64,000 bases of DNA from Nocardia camponoti (GTDB taxonomy: Bacteria; Actinomycetota; Actinomycetes; Mycobacteriales; Mycobacteriaceae). Below the pieces are notes generated by a model. The model worked only from the letters and a program-made list of their open reading frames with translations, was not told the DNA's origin and made no database searches. Location of the stretch: the NCBI RefSeq assembly GCF_014646135.1, contig NZ_BMMW01000003.1:283025-347024 (forward strand), written 5' to 3'. Shown here piece after piece: positions 27,101 to 34,818 of the stretch (positions are counted from its first letter, which is position 1; every line of letters starts with the position of its first letter). The translations under genes were made by a program, and so were the position numbers.

Positions 27101-27478
27101 GTCGCGCCGCCCGTTCGCGTGACTGGCAAAGCTGTCCGCGACTGCGCCCGCGCCGCCGCCGTCCGCGCCAGCAAGGCTCGGACCCGCCTGACTAGCAGCG
27201 CCAGCTGACGCGATGTCCACGCGCACATCGGCGATAGTCCGCCCTACGTCGCCCTGGTGTTCGCAGCCATCCGCGACGCGGCCCTCAACGAGAATCAACG
27301 CCCGATACCGGCGCGCACTCCTCGTACGAAACAGCATGCTGGACAGCTCTTCTGGCGAAACATCATCGTGCGTCTCGACGTACGCCAACAACGACCGCGC
27401 CTCAGCAACCAGCCCAGCCGCCGTGTCGGACGAAACAAGCACCGGCACGGTCCCGTCCGGCATCCGATACTCAGCCAC
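24107..27478 (-). CDS. mbtD: Mycobactin-type polyketide synthase, AT-KR-ACP (MbtD-like)
   Basis: A 1123-residue partial PKS. The acyltransferase has VGFVFPGQGSQRPGMG and GHSQGE (Ser246). The ketoreductase has the NADPH motif LILGGTGKLGLRFAE near residue 738 and LFSSMAASIGGRGQILYA with the catalytic Ser/Tyr. The ACP has LGLDSLQ (Ser1082). The ketosynthase is a separate gene just upstream, exactly as in MbtC/MbtD. Together they would make the 3-hydroxyacyl (3-hydroxybutyrate-like) unit. The GTG at 27478 is the start because AGGAGG lies 7 nt upstream; it overlaps the mbtC stop by 8 bp. The reading frame extends further upstream only through mbtC coding sequence. Confidence 0.9.
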   Translation of the reverse strand: MAEYRMPDGTVPVLVSSDTAAGLVAEARSLLAYVETHDDVSPEELSSMLFRTRSARRYRALILVEGRVADGCEHQGDVGRTIADVRVDIASAGAASQAGPSLAGADGGGAGAVADSFASHANGRRDVLLAALRALADGGEHPALIRGAASRRRVGFVFPGQGSQRPGMGALFYSLSAAYRASVDECAAIHAERFGHSQPLHYLLGTEGAYEDTVWEVQPALMFHMTGLAAMWRAAGVEPAATIGHSQGELAAGAVSGVMTVRDAVLAVTHRSRLVERISPRGYSMAVLGMDREACEALLARNSGWAELSVVNSPHILAISGDRQTILDLVAAATERGQFAREIRVAYPAHTSIVAELREEFEGLLGDEMSGPRFADSEIACYGATLGAAITADLTHEEYWYWNLRNRVRFDKAVVAAGRDGVDLLIEVAEHPVLQLALQENLGLVPAGSVRDPRVLGTSLRTATGLEEFTRNLAQVAVLHSEFNWSALQVSDAVALPLRDFPHTIMSPKHLWAPLDRQPSPPELQVTTPRPQRLIAQWKPVARRTLTDSRSLLIVDPTGECADLAAALVKAADRHGAQARVMSAVAQGLVDTRVDSVVILLPQTRDDVASATAALTSFYAERSWARALDELAPGGDCWLVTVGGVAVRESDSAPSLFHAGVSAGFASAGIEHPGRNFRHIDLAAGEDPLDQANKIVGALHTSGEAELALRGGKLFAKRLVVDTAVDDGALAPDHVLILGGTGKLGLRFAEHFARTGASRVTLVSRRGETPELASELAHLRRISSTEIVVLARDISDGLTIDKPVDLLLHAAVNYVDAELDSITAEDVQSAISSKIAGLENVLATVPLTDDARVLLFSSMAASIGGRGQILYAVTNRMLDVVAANLRARGIAAASLQWGLWNVAGPLDAAGFARVEEAGVYPMLPGDAIALGLATPARDGMIIAADWHFLREVLGAFGRSALLSELSIPETRSDEPLTEHAPARSVHGGVAHYDQSRHAGSDGAYAEGSRSTAGSTSGPRFSPAQRSNGLGSATGTGSDAHGAVGNDVPLDLQVRAELLHVIGGDDAESIDAATPLVALGLDSLQALDFRKRVKARLDRDLPVAAILGGASLDDVVALMTTNQG

Positions 27479-28778
27479 GGTTTTCCTCCTGAGCAGGCAA
27501 GCCGATGATGGCGTGCGCGTTGGTTCCAGCAACGCCGAAGGACGAGACAGCCGCGTAGCGCGGACGGTCCGACGGCCACGCGACCAACGAGGACGCAAGC
27601 CGCAAACTTGTTGTTGACCAGTCGATTTCGGAAGTCGGCGACTCCGCCCACAAGCTCGGCGCGATCGCCTCATGCTCACCGCACAGCAGCACCTTGATCA
27701 GCCCGAGCATCCCCGACGCCGCCTGCGCGTGCCCCACGTTCGACTTCACCGAGCCAAGCAGCGGGCCACTAGCGCGATCAACAGACCCGTAAGTCGTTGC
27801 GATAGCCGCTAATTCGAGTGGATCGCCGACTGCGGTGCCGGTCCCGTGACCCTCAACCAGGTCGACGTCGGCGAAAGAAATCTCCGCCGCGGCGACCGTG
27901 TCGCAAATCAACCGCTCCTGCGCGGCAGCGCTCGGCACCGCGAGCGCCGCACCAGCCCCGTTGTGATTCACCCGCGAACCAAGCAACTCACCGTAGATGC
28001 GATGACCCAAAGCCCGCGCGCGCGAAGCGCGTTCGAGCACGACAACACCCGCGCCTTCGCCCCACAACGTGCCCGTCGGGTCAGCCGCGTACGGACGACA
28101 GTGCCCATCGGTTGCGAGCGCGTTCGCCTTCGCGAACTCGTAAAACGCACCCGGCGAACCCATGACGCAAACGCCACCGGCCAACGCCCACTCGCACTCC
28201 CCCGCTCGCAGCGCCGACGCCGCCTGATGCACGGCCGTCAACGACGACGCGCACGCGGTATCCACCGACACCGAAGGACCTATTAGCCCGAGCCCGTGCG
28301 AGATTCGGCCCGCGACAGCGCCGAGCGCCGTTCCCGTCGCCCGATATCCGCTGTACTCATTGACTCCCGCAACGCCCGGCCCATACTCGGTCGTCGAAAC
28401 CCCCATCCACACGCCGGCCGAATCCCCGTCCAGCGCACCGGGATTCAACCCGGCTTGCTCGAGCGCACGGAACGCGACCCGCAGCGCGACCCGCTGCTGC
28501 GGATCCATCGCAACCGCCTCGCGCGGGGTAATCCCGAAGAACGATGCGTCGAATGCGGTTGCGTCCGAAAGGAACCCGCCAGCGTCGCGCACCAGCCCCC
28601 AACCATCAAGACGACCAAGCGCGAAGATCTCATCGACCGGCCAACCCCGGTCACGTGGGAACGGACCGATGAGTTCCTTGCCAGCGGCGAGCGCGGTCCA
28701 GTAATCGCGTGGGGTCTCGATGCCGCCGGGCGCTTCGATCCCCATCCCGACAATGACGATCGGATCAGCATCACGCAT
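27471..28778 (-). CDS. mbtC: Mycobactin-type stand-alone ketosynthase (MbtC-like)
   Basis: A 435-residue beta-ketoacyl synthase, complete by itself. The active-site Cys176 sits in VDTACASS, His311 in VEGHGTGT and His350 in KSNVGHAQAASG. DPQQRVALR and SSFGVAGTNAH are also present. It condenses the NRPS-bound chain with the extender unit loaded by the MbtD-like protein. It overlaps mbtT by one base and mbtD by 8 bp. Confidence 0.92.
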   Translation of the reverse strand: MRDADPIVIVGMGIEAPGGIETPRDYWTALAAGKELIGPFPRDRGWPVDEIFALGRLDGWGLVRDAGGFLSDATAFDASFFGITPREAVAMDPQQRVALRVAFRALEQAGLNPGALDGDSAGVWMGVSTTEYGPGVAGVNEYSGYRATGTALGAVAGRISHGLGLIGPSVSVDTACASSLTAVHQAASALRAGECEWALAGGVCVMGSPGAFYEFAKANALATDGHCRPYAADPTGTLWGEGAGVVVLERASRARALGHRIYGELLGSRVNHNGAGAALAVPSAAAQERLICDTVAAAEISFADVDLVEGHGTGTAVGDPLELAAIATTYGSVDRASGPLLGSVKSNVGHAQAASGMLGLIKVLLCGEHEAIAPSLWAESPTSEIDWSTTSLRLASSLVAWPSDRPRYAAVSSFGVAGTNAHAIIGLPAQEENRG

Positions 28779-29527
28779 CAGGCGGGCACCCCGGCCGTGA
28801 GCACTTCGGCGATGGCGTCGAGATTGTCATCGAGGAAGAAGTGACCACCGTCGAACAGCGCGACCTCCGCCGTAGCGGTGGTGCAATCGGCCCATCCGCG
28901 CAGGTCACGCGGCCCGACGAACGGGTCGTCTTCGCCGCCGAGCACGAGCACCGGCACGTCGACGCGCACGTCGGCAGCGCACGAATACGCGTCGAACGCG
29001 CGGTAATCCGCCTTCAACACCGGCAAGGCCATTCGCATTACCTCGCGACTCGCCATCACGTCAGCGCCGGTGCCGTTGAGCGCGCCCATGTGGTCGAGCA
29101 GCGCTTCGTCTTCGGTCGGGTGCGCGGGCAGCTCGGCGATGCGATGCGGCGACGCGGCTGCCGACGCAACCAGCAACCGGACAGGTAACCCCTTCGATGC
29201 CGCGAGCCGGACGAATTCGAACGCGACGATCGACCCCATGCTGTGCCCAAAAACGGTGACCGGAACGCCGGTTTGGTGAGCCGAGGCAACGAACGCGTCG
29301 AACGCACCGGCAGCTAACTCTGGCAACGTCTCAGCAGCCGCTTCGCGCGCCCGGTCCTGACGGCCGGGATATTGGACGATAACGGTGTCGAACTGGGCGG
29401 AAAACGTCTTCGCGAAGACGCGGTAGGCCGAGGCACCAGCGCCCGCGTGCGGGAACACGATCAGCGGCGGCAAACCTGCTGCTTCCGGGGCTTTGAACTG
29501 CCGGATCCAGCCAAGTTCACGTGCCAT
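28778..29527 (-). CDS. mbtT: Type II thioesterase (MbtT-like)
   Basis: A 249-residue alpha/beta-hydrolase of the type II thioesterase family. The nucleophile is Ser96 in VFGHSMGS, Asp in LGGEDDPF and His in DGGHFF complete the triad, and FPHAGAGASAYRVF is the usual N-terminal block. Such enzymes clear mis-loaded carrier proteins in NRPS/PKS lines. It is the first gene of the mbtT-C-D-E-F run and lies 145 bp downstream of an iron box. Confidence 0.9.
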   Translation of the reverse strand: MARELGWIRQFKAPEAAGLPPLIVFPHAGAGASAYRVFAKTFSAQFDTVIVQYPGRQDRAREAAAETLPELAAGAFDAFVASAHQTGVPVTVFGHSMGSIVAFEFVRLAASKGLPVRLLVASAAASPHRIAELPAHPTEDEALLDHMGALNGTGADVMASREVMRMALPVLKADYRAFDAYSCAADVRVDVPVLVLGGEDDPFVGPRDLRGWADCTTATAEVALFDGGHFFLDDNLDAIAEVLTAGVPA

Positions 29528-29647
29528 GTCGCTCTCCTCGTACGTTGACGGTCATGTTCACACCACCACGCACAACGGGAGTGGAGTTCGATTGCCACGC
29601 AAGCCCATTCGAGCTCGCGAACGCCCTAGCAACCGCCGGGCGATTAG

Positions 29648-29690
29648 TCAGGTAACCCTAACACTAGAGCATTAGTATAGGCTAGCCTTA
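29648..29690. promoter_or_regulatory. IdeR iron boxes between divergent mbtT and mbtK
   Basis: TTAGTATAGGCTAGCCTTA (29672-29690) matches 15 of 19 IdeR consensus positions. A second, weaker candidate is TCAGGTAACCCTAACACTA (29648-29666, about 12 of 19). The better box covers TATACT read on the minus strand (29679-29674), a good -10 for mbtT, so IdeR binding would block transcription of the whole mbtT-C-D-E-F run. The rest of 29528-29731 shows no gene. Confidence 0.78.
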
Positions 29691-29731
29691 CCAACCCAGG
29701 TGATCAAGGTTACGACTGAATTGGAGCGCCG

Positions 29732-30382
29732 ATGACGACCTACGTGCTGCCGCGCGAGCAGACCAACCTGCCCGCCGACGTTGCCGCGACCCCCGCGCCA
29801 GCACTGCCGGTTTTCGCCGCGCCCTTCCGCATGCGCATCGCCGACCCAACGGGCACCGACCCCGCGCTGCTCGCCGAATGGATGTCGCGCCCACACCTGC
29901 TTGAGACGTGGGAACAGGACTTCGACGCCGACCGTCGACGTGCCGATTTCGAAGCACAACTGGCCGGAACCTATTCGCGCCCTTGCATTTTGAGTCTCGA
30001 CTTCGCGATCCTTGCCCAGCCAGAGCGCGGCTACGTCGACATTGCCTACGTTGAGTTGTATCGGCCAGCCAAGGACGAGATCGCACGGCTTTACGACGCC
30101 GAACCAGGCGACATCGCCTTCCACATCGCGACCGCCGAAACCGCGGTGATCGGCAAGGGCATCATGTCGGCGTGGATCACCACGATGTCGGCGGCGGTCT
30201 TCGCGGCCAACCCTGATTGCCGTCGCATCCTCGGCGACCCCGACCATCAGAACCCCGCTATCTGCCGCAGCTTCGACAAGATCGGCTGGCAGCGCGTTGG
30301 CGAGTTCCAGGTGCGCCCGACCCGGCGCATCGCGCTGTACGCGACGGGCCGGACGCCAACCGATATCGCGGTGGCCCGCTAG
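29732..30382 (+). CDS. mbtK: Siderophore lysine N-acyltransferase (MbtK/IucB-like)
   Basis: A 216-residue GNAT-fold protein of the IucB/RhbD/MbtK group. Visible blocks are FRMRIADPTGTDPALLAEWM, the H-x-x-E-T-W type segment RPHLLETWEQDF, GYVDIAYVELYRPAKDEIAR and the C-terminal RILGDPDHQNPAICRSFDKI, which fit acyl-CoA or acyl-carrier binding in this family. It would acylate the epsilon-amino of N-hydroxylysine. It is divergent from mbtT across the iron boxes and converges with mbtG, overlapping it by 4 bp. Confidence 0.88.
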   Translation: MTTYVLPREQTNLPADVAATPAPALPVFAAPFRMRIADPTGTDPALLAEWMSRPHLLETWEQDFDADRRRADFEAQLAGTYSRPCILSLDFAILAQPERGYVDIAYVELYRPAKDEIARLYDAEPGDIAFHIATAETAVIGKGIMSAWITTMSAAVFAANPDCRRILGDPDHQNPAICRSFDKIGWQRVGEFQVRPTRRIALYATGRTPTDIAVAR

Positions 30383-31659
30383 GCGACCAAAGCTGTTCGC
30401 ACCGCGGCGCTTTGGAGCACGCGGTCCGAAAGCTCGCCAAGGCAACTGAGATTCGGGAACCCTGGCCCCTGCGACATCGCCGCCATGTTCGGCAGATACA
30501 GCTTGCCGGGCAGTCCAGCGACCGCGAGGTCGTACCCGATCGACGCCTCAAGTCGCGCCTGCGTCAGTGGGCCGCCAATCGCGAGTTCCATCCGGTCGGA
30601 AACACTTTGGTCGAACATCTCGGTGAACCACAGCGGTTGACCACCGGTCGCGTCGACAACCAGATCGAAGCCATGCACCTGGTCGGCGCGCTGCTCGTTC
30701 GTGAGCGTCAGCGCGAGCGAATCACCGTCGGGGACAACGCGAGTCACGCGGCCCTGCAAATGATGAACTCGACTGTCACCCAACAAACTTTCCTGCACGC
30801 GTACCGAGAAGACACCACGATCGGTGCGCCGAATCACGTCGCGCCGTTCCTGAAGGCTCAGCGCGTTCCACTTCACCGGATCGCTGAAAAGAGCGTTCTC
30901 GAAGTAGCTTTCGCCGCGCGTATACAGCGTTGCCATCGGCGAGATGACCGAAATGGTGAGCATCTCGTGCCGCACGAGTTCGTCGAGTGCCGAGCCAGCT
31001 GTTTCGCCACCGCCGATCACCGCAGCGCGGGAAGCCGCTGGGAGAGCGCGCTTTCCGGCTAAGTGCCAGAAGTCGGCGATGCTCAAGACGCGCGGGTGGT
31101 CAGCGAGCGCACGGGTGCTGCGGCCGGGGCCGGTAATCATCACGCCGTCAGCGCGGTGCTCGGTGCGCACACCGTCGGCGTCAGCGACGGTGACCGTCCA
31201 CTGGTCGCCATCGTGGCCGAGGGTTTCGACGCGGCCAGCGACAAGGTCGAGATTGATCGAACGGGCGACCCACTGAAGGTATTTCGCCCACACGTGATGC
31301 TGCGGGCTCGGGCGACCACGGTCGATCCACTCGGCGTAGGTGCCATGTTCGATCAGGAACGACACCCAACTGAACGCCGACATCGCCTGGTCGATTTCAC
31401 GGTTGCGGCCGCGCGCCCAGGTGGAGTGATACGGGAAGCCGATGTCTTTTTCCGGGCTTGTCCCGAGGCGATGTTGGCCGTCGGTCCAGCCGCCGCTCGG
31501 CAGCCAATTGCCGCCAACCACATGCGGTTCGACGACAACAACGCGCGGCGCTGCGAGCCCGAGCGAGCCCAAGACGTGCGCTTTTGTCGCTACCGCGAGC
31601 GCTTTGGGGCCCGCGCCGACTACTAAGAGGGTTTCCACCGCTTCGTTCTCCACTCTCAC
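30379..31659 (-). CDS. mbtG: L-lysine N6-monooxygenase (MbtG-like)
   Basis: A 426-residue flavin N-monooxygenase. The FAD motif is LLVVGAGPKALAVATKA (residues 11-27), the substrate/FAD loop is GHRLGTSPEKD-like (QHRLGTSPEKDIGFPY), and the NADPH motif is AVIGGGETAGSALDEL near residue 208. It hydroxylates the lysine side-chain nitrogen to give the hydroxamate iron ligands. The GTG at 31659 was taken as the start; GTG two codons later is possible. It diverges from the siderophore-interacting protein gene across two iron boxes and converges with mbtK. Confidence 0.9.
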   Translation of the reverse strand: MRVENEAVETLLVVGAGPKALAVATKAHVLGSLGLAAPRVVVVEPHVVGGNWLPSGGWTDGQHRLGTSPEKDIGFPYHSTWARGRNREIDQAMSAFSWVSFLIEHGTYAEWIDRGRPSPQHHVWAKYLQWVARSINLDLVAGRVETLGHDGDQWTVTVADADGVRTEHRADGVMITGPGRSTRALADHPRVLSIADFWHLAGKRALPAASRAAVIGGGETAGSALDELVRHEMLTISVISPMATLYTRGESYFENALFSDPVKWNALSLQERRDVIRRTDRGVFSVRVQESLLGDSRVHHLQGRVTRVVPDGDSLALTLTNEQRADQVHGFDLVVDATGGQPLWFTEMFDQSVSDRMELAIGGPLTQARLEASIGYDLAVAGLPGKLYLPNMAAMSQGPGFPNLSCLGELSDRVLQSAAVRTALVA

Positions 31660-31669
31660 GCAGTCCCAC

Positions 31670-31716
31670 TTTGCATAGGCTTACCTTACACATTTAGAAC
31701 GGATAGGCTAACCTAA
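31670..31716. promoter_or_regulatory. Two IdeR iron boxes between mbtG and SIP genes
   Basis: Box A is TTTGCATAGGCTTACCTTA (31670-31688, 14 of 19). Box B is AACGGATAGGCTAACCTAA (31698-31716, 15 of 19) with a perfect right half GGCTAACCTAA. Box A lies 11 bp from the mbtG start and box B only 5 bp from the SIP start, so both genes would be repressed directly in iron-replete cells. Confidence 0.82.
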
Positions 31717-31721
31717 GCCGC

Positions 31722-32429
31722 ATGGGTAAGGGATTCAATGGCCTGATGGTCAAGGCCTGGGGCGGCAGCGACTACCGGCTGACGGTCACCAGCAACGAGA
31801 AGATCACCGACAACTTCGTTCGAATCGGGTTCAGCGCCGGTGGCCTGCTCGCCGACCATCCCGTGCACCCCACGCAGTGGGTTCGCCTGTGGATCCCCGA
31901 GGAAGGTAGCGACAAGCTGCACCATCGCGGCTTCACGCTGGTCAACCAGAACCCTGAAGCCGACACCGTGAGCATCGACTTCGCCCTCCACGACGGTCCC
32001 GCTGCCAACTGGGCTCGCAACGCGAAGCCCGGGGATCCGCTCGACGCGAGCGTGCTTGGTTCTGACTTCCAATTGCCCGCCGAGACACCAAGTGAGTACG
32101 TAATTTTCGGCGACACCGCGTCGCTGCCCGCGATCAACTCGCTGCTCGCCGCCATCGGCGACACTCCCGCCCGCGTGTGGCTGGAATGGCAGTACGAATC
32201 CGATCAGCAGATCCCGGTGAACGCGGGCGCGAGCCACTCGGTGACGTGGTTGCGGCGCGTCGACGACGGTCGCCTGTTGCGCGAGGCCGCGCAGGAACTC
32301 GCTTGTGCGACAACCGCTTTCGCGTGGGTTGCATGCTGCGGACAGACGACGCGCTCGATCGTGAAGACCTTCAAGACCCAGCACGGCCTCGGCAAAACCG
32401 CCATCAAATCGCAGGCTTACTGGAAGTGA
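31722..32429 (+). CDS. Siderophore-interacting (ferric-siderophore reductase) protein
   Basis: A 235-residue FAD/NAD(P)H oxidoreductase of the SIP/ViuB family, which releases iron by reducing the imported ferric siderophore. The FAD-binding half has VHPTQWVRLWIPEEG and HHRGFTLVNQNPEADTVSID. The nucleotide-binding half has YVIFGDTASLPAINSLLAAI and ends with FKTQHGLGKTAIKSQAYWK, the typical hydroxylated tail. There is no Shine-Dalgarno before the ATG and an iron box sits 5 bp upstream, so the mRNA is probably leaderless. An internal ATG at 31746 is the alternative. Confidence 0.9.
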   Translation: MGKGFNGLMVKAWGGSDYRLTVTSNEKITDNFVRIGFSAGGLLADHPVHPTQWVRLWIPEEGSDKLHHRGFTLVNQNPEADTVSIDFALHDGPAANWARNAKPGDPLDASVLGSDFQLPAETPSEYVIFGDTASLPAINSLLAAIGDTPARVWLEWQYESDQQIPVNAGASHSVTWLRRVDDGRLLREAAQELACATTAFAWVACCGQTTRSIVKTFKTQHGLGKTAIKSQAYWK

Positions 32430-32483
32430 CGCCGCGCTAGGCTGGGCCCAGACGTGCCCAGCCCCAGTCGCGAGGAGTCCGTT

Positions 32484-32900
32484 GTGTCGATTGTCGATGA
32501 AGCCACCCCGTTCGGCGCGCAGGTCGCCAAGCGCCTAGCCGATGAGACGATCATCTGGCTCACCGCCATCGCCGACGACACCCCGCAACCCAACCCGGTG
32601 TGGTTCCTCTGGGCGCACGACGAATTCCTCGTCTTCTCGGAGCCGTCCGCTAAGCGACTCGGCCACATCGTCGCCAGCCCGCGCGTCTCGTTGAACTTCA
32701 ATTCGACGGCGAGCGGCGGCGACGTCGCGGTGTTCACCGGCCAGGGCCGCGTCGGCGTGCCGCCCGCCAGCGCCGACATCGCCGCCTACGCGAAGAAGTA
32801 CGCCAAGGGCTTCAAAGACATCAAGATGACCGAAGAGTCCTTCTTCGCGACGTACTCGACGTCGATCTACATCCGCCCCGACCACCTGCGCGGTTTTTAG
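32484..32900 (+). CDS. Pyridoxamine-phosphate-oxidase-fold (F420-type) protein
   Basis: A 138-residue split-beta-barrel protein. FGAQVAKRLADETIIWLTAI, PNPVWFLWAHDEFLVFSEPS, KRLGHIVASPRVSLNFN and VAVFTGQGRV match the F420/flavin-binding PPOX-like family abundant in mycobacteria. The usual substrates are unknown F420-dependent reductions. The GTG at 32484 is chosen because AGGAG lies 6 bp upstream; the frame is open a little further up. It follows the SIP gene by 54 bp with no iron box of its own. Confidence 0.8.
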   Translation: MSIVDEATPFGAQVAKRLADETIIWLTAIADDTPQPNPVWFLWAHDEFLVFSEPSAKRLGHIVASPRVSLNFNSTASGGDVAVFTGQGRVGVPPASADIAAYAKKYAKGFKDIKMTEESFFATYSTSIYIRPDHLRGF

Positions 32901-32966
32901 CCTCAGTAGCGATTGAGCCGGCCGCGCTGTTTGCTTGTGGTGCGCGCTGTCTAGAACACTGGACGG

Positions 32967-33899
32967 ATGCGACGCAGGCAGCAACCGCCGCTGCCGAAAC
33001 GGCACGGTCTCGATCCCGCTCGACTTCGACTACCCGAAGACGGGCAGTGGGCAACCGTGCGCGACCACCTCGTCGAGCGACTTCCCCGCGTTGATCCCGC
33101 TCGCATCGACGCGATGTTGGTCGCTGGCGAGATTGTTGACCTCGACGGGCCACTCGCGCCGGACGCACCTTATGTCCCCGGCGGCGCGGTGTGGTTTCAC
33201 CGCGACCTGCCGGTTGAGCAGCACGTTCCCTTCGACATCGGGATCGTGCATCGCGACGACGACATCCTTGTTGTCGACAAACCGCACTTCCTCGCGACCA
33301 TCCCGCGCGGGCAGCACATTCTCGAAACCGCGCTTGTCCGGTTGCGCCGCGACCTCGACCTGCCCGATTTGATCCCGGCCCATCGGCTCGACCGGGTGAC
33401 GGCCGGGCTCATTCTTTTCGTCGTCAATCCAGCGCGACGCGGCGCGTATCAGACGATGTTCCACAAGCGGACAGTGTCGAAAGAATATGAGGCCATCGCG
33501 CCTTACGATCCTTCACTCGAACTGCCGCGCACGGTTTCCTCGCGCATTATCAAGGAAAAGCAGGTGCTCGCCGCCCAGGAAGTTCCCGGCGAGATTAATG
33601 CGATTACCGACGTCGAACTGCTTGAGCACCGCGACGGGCTCGGGCGCTATCGACTCCGCCCGCACACCGGTCGCACGCATCAGTTGCGCCTACATATGAA
33701 TGGGCTCGGGGTACCGATTCTTGGCGACGATTTCTATCCGGTGATTACCGACAAGTCGGTCGATGACTATTCGCGGCCATTGCAGTTATTGGCCGCGTCG
33801 CTGGCGTTCACCGATCCGCTCAGCGGCGAACCGCGACGCTTCGAAACGCGACGCCAGTTGCAAGCGTGGGCCGATCCGACCGGTTGGGCTGCCGGTTAG
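32967..33899 (+). CDS. RluA-family pseudouridine synthase
   Basis: A 310-residue RNA pseudouridine synthase. The catalytic Asp142 is in the family motif HRLDRVTAGL. Other blocks are IVHRDDDILVVDKPH, KEYEAIAP and YRLRPHTGRTHQLRLHMNGL. The N-terminal ~80 residues resemble an S4-like region. The RNA target (23S or tRNA) cannot be deduced. It is a housekeeping-type gene with no link to iron. Confidence 0.9.
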   Translation: MRRRQQPPLPKRHGLDPARLRLPEDGQWATVRDHLVERLPRVDPARIDAMLVAGEIVDLDGPLAPDAPYVPGGAVWFHRDLPVEQHVPFDIGIVHRDDDILVVDKPHFLATIPRGQHILETALVRLRRDLDLPDLIPAHRLDRVTAGLILFVVNPARRGAYQTMFHKRTVSKEYEAIAPYDPSLELPRTVSSRIIKEKQVLAAQEVPGEINAITDVELLEHRDGLGRYRLRPHTGRTHQLRLHMNGLGVPILGDDFYPVITDKSVDDYSRPLQLLAASLAFTDPLSGEPRRFETRRQLQAWADPTGWAAG

Positions 33900-34037
33900 G
33901 TCACACGTTTGGTGAGTTCGGACGATCTTGGTCGCTAGGTGTTCGGCCGGTCAGTTCCGCGATTTGCCGTTATCCGCGCGCGTCATCGCGGTTATTGGTC
34001 CGTGTTCATTCCGTAATAATCGCCTACACTCGGTCGA

Positions 34038-34775
34038 GTGCCTATGCCCGCTACCAGCGCCGATCCCCGGCCACGCCTTCACGCCTACGTCGACATCGCT
34101 GTCGTCGTTGTCGTGCTTGTCGGCACGAATTTGATCGCGCATTTCACGACACCGTGGGCGAATGTCGTCGCGGTGCCGGTTGCCGCGTTCACGCTTGTCG
34201 CATTGATGCGCAAGCGCGGGCTTGGATGGGCCGAGCTTGGGTTGTCGCCGCGACACTGGCGACGAGGAACGGCTTATGCGCTTGGCGCGGTCGCGATTGT
34301 GCTGACCGCTGTCGCGATTGGCGCGCTATTGCCGCTCACGCGACCGTTCTTCCTCGCCGACCGATATGCCACGATTTCCGGCGCGCTTATCGCGTCAATG
34401 ATCGTCATTCCCTTACAAACGGTGATCCCCGAAGAGCTCGCTTTTCGGGGTGTCCTGCACGGCACGCTCGATCGCGTACTCGGCGCGCGCGGGCTCTTCG
34501 CCGGTGCTTCACTGCTGTTTGGGTTGTGGCATATCGCGTCGTCGCTTGGGCTCACCACGTCGAACACCGGGCTTACGCAATTGGTTGGCGGCGGGGTTTT
34601 CGGGCAGGTAGTTGGGATCGCTGGGGCGGTCGCGGCTACTGCGGTAGCGGGCATGGTCTTCACGTGGTTGCGGCGGCGCAGCGGCAGTTTACTCGCGCCG
34701 ATCGCGCTGCACTGGTCGCTCAACGGCGCGGGTGCGCTGGCGGCGGCCCTGGTCTGGCACACCGCAGTTCGGTAA
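34038..34775 (+). CDS. CPBP-family intramembrane metalloprotease
   Basis: A 245-residue membrane protein of the CPBP (CAAX protease and bacteriocin-processing) family. The conserved motifs are EELAFRG, LLFGLWHI and LHWSLNG, supplying the Glu and His residues of the active site, among about seven hydrophobic segments. Members cleave prenylated or small membrane proteins or give self-immunity to peptides. It begins with GTG; no strong ribosome-binding site is visible. Confidence 0.88.
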   Translation: MPMPATSADPRPRLHAYVDIAVVVVVLVGTNLIAHFTTPWANVVAVPVAAFTLVALMRKRGLGWAELGLSPRHWRRGTAYALGAVAIVLTAVAIGALLPLTRPFFLADRYATISGALIASMIVIPLQTVIPEELAFRGVLHGTLDRVLGARGLFAGASLLFGLWHIASSLGLTTSNTGLTQLVGGGVFGQVVGIAGAVAATAVAGMVFTWLRRRSGSLLAPIALHWSLNGAGALAAALVWHTAVR

Positions 34776-34818
34776 CTGACATACGATCGGGTCAGATTTG
34801 GTACCGATCGGAGGTCAG

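Noticed and set aside
24107..27679. mbtD start at 27679
   Set aside because: The frame is open that far, but the first 67 codons lie inside mbtC and have no PKS features. The GTG at 27478 has a strong AGGAGG site.
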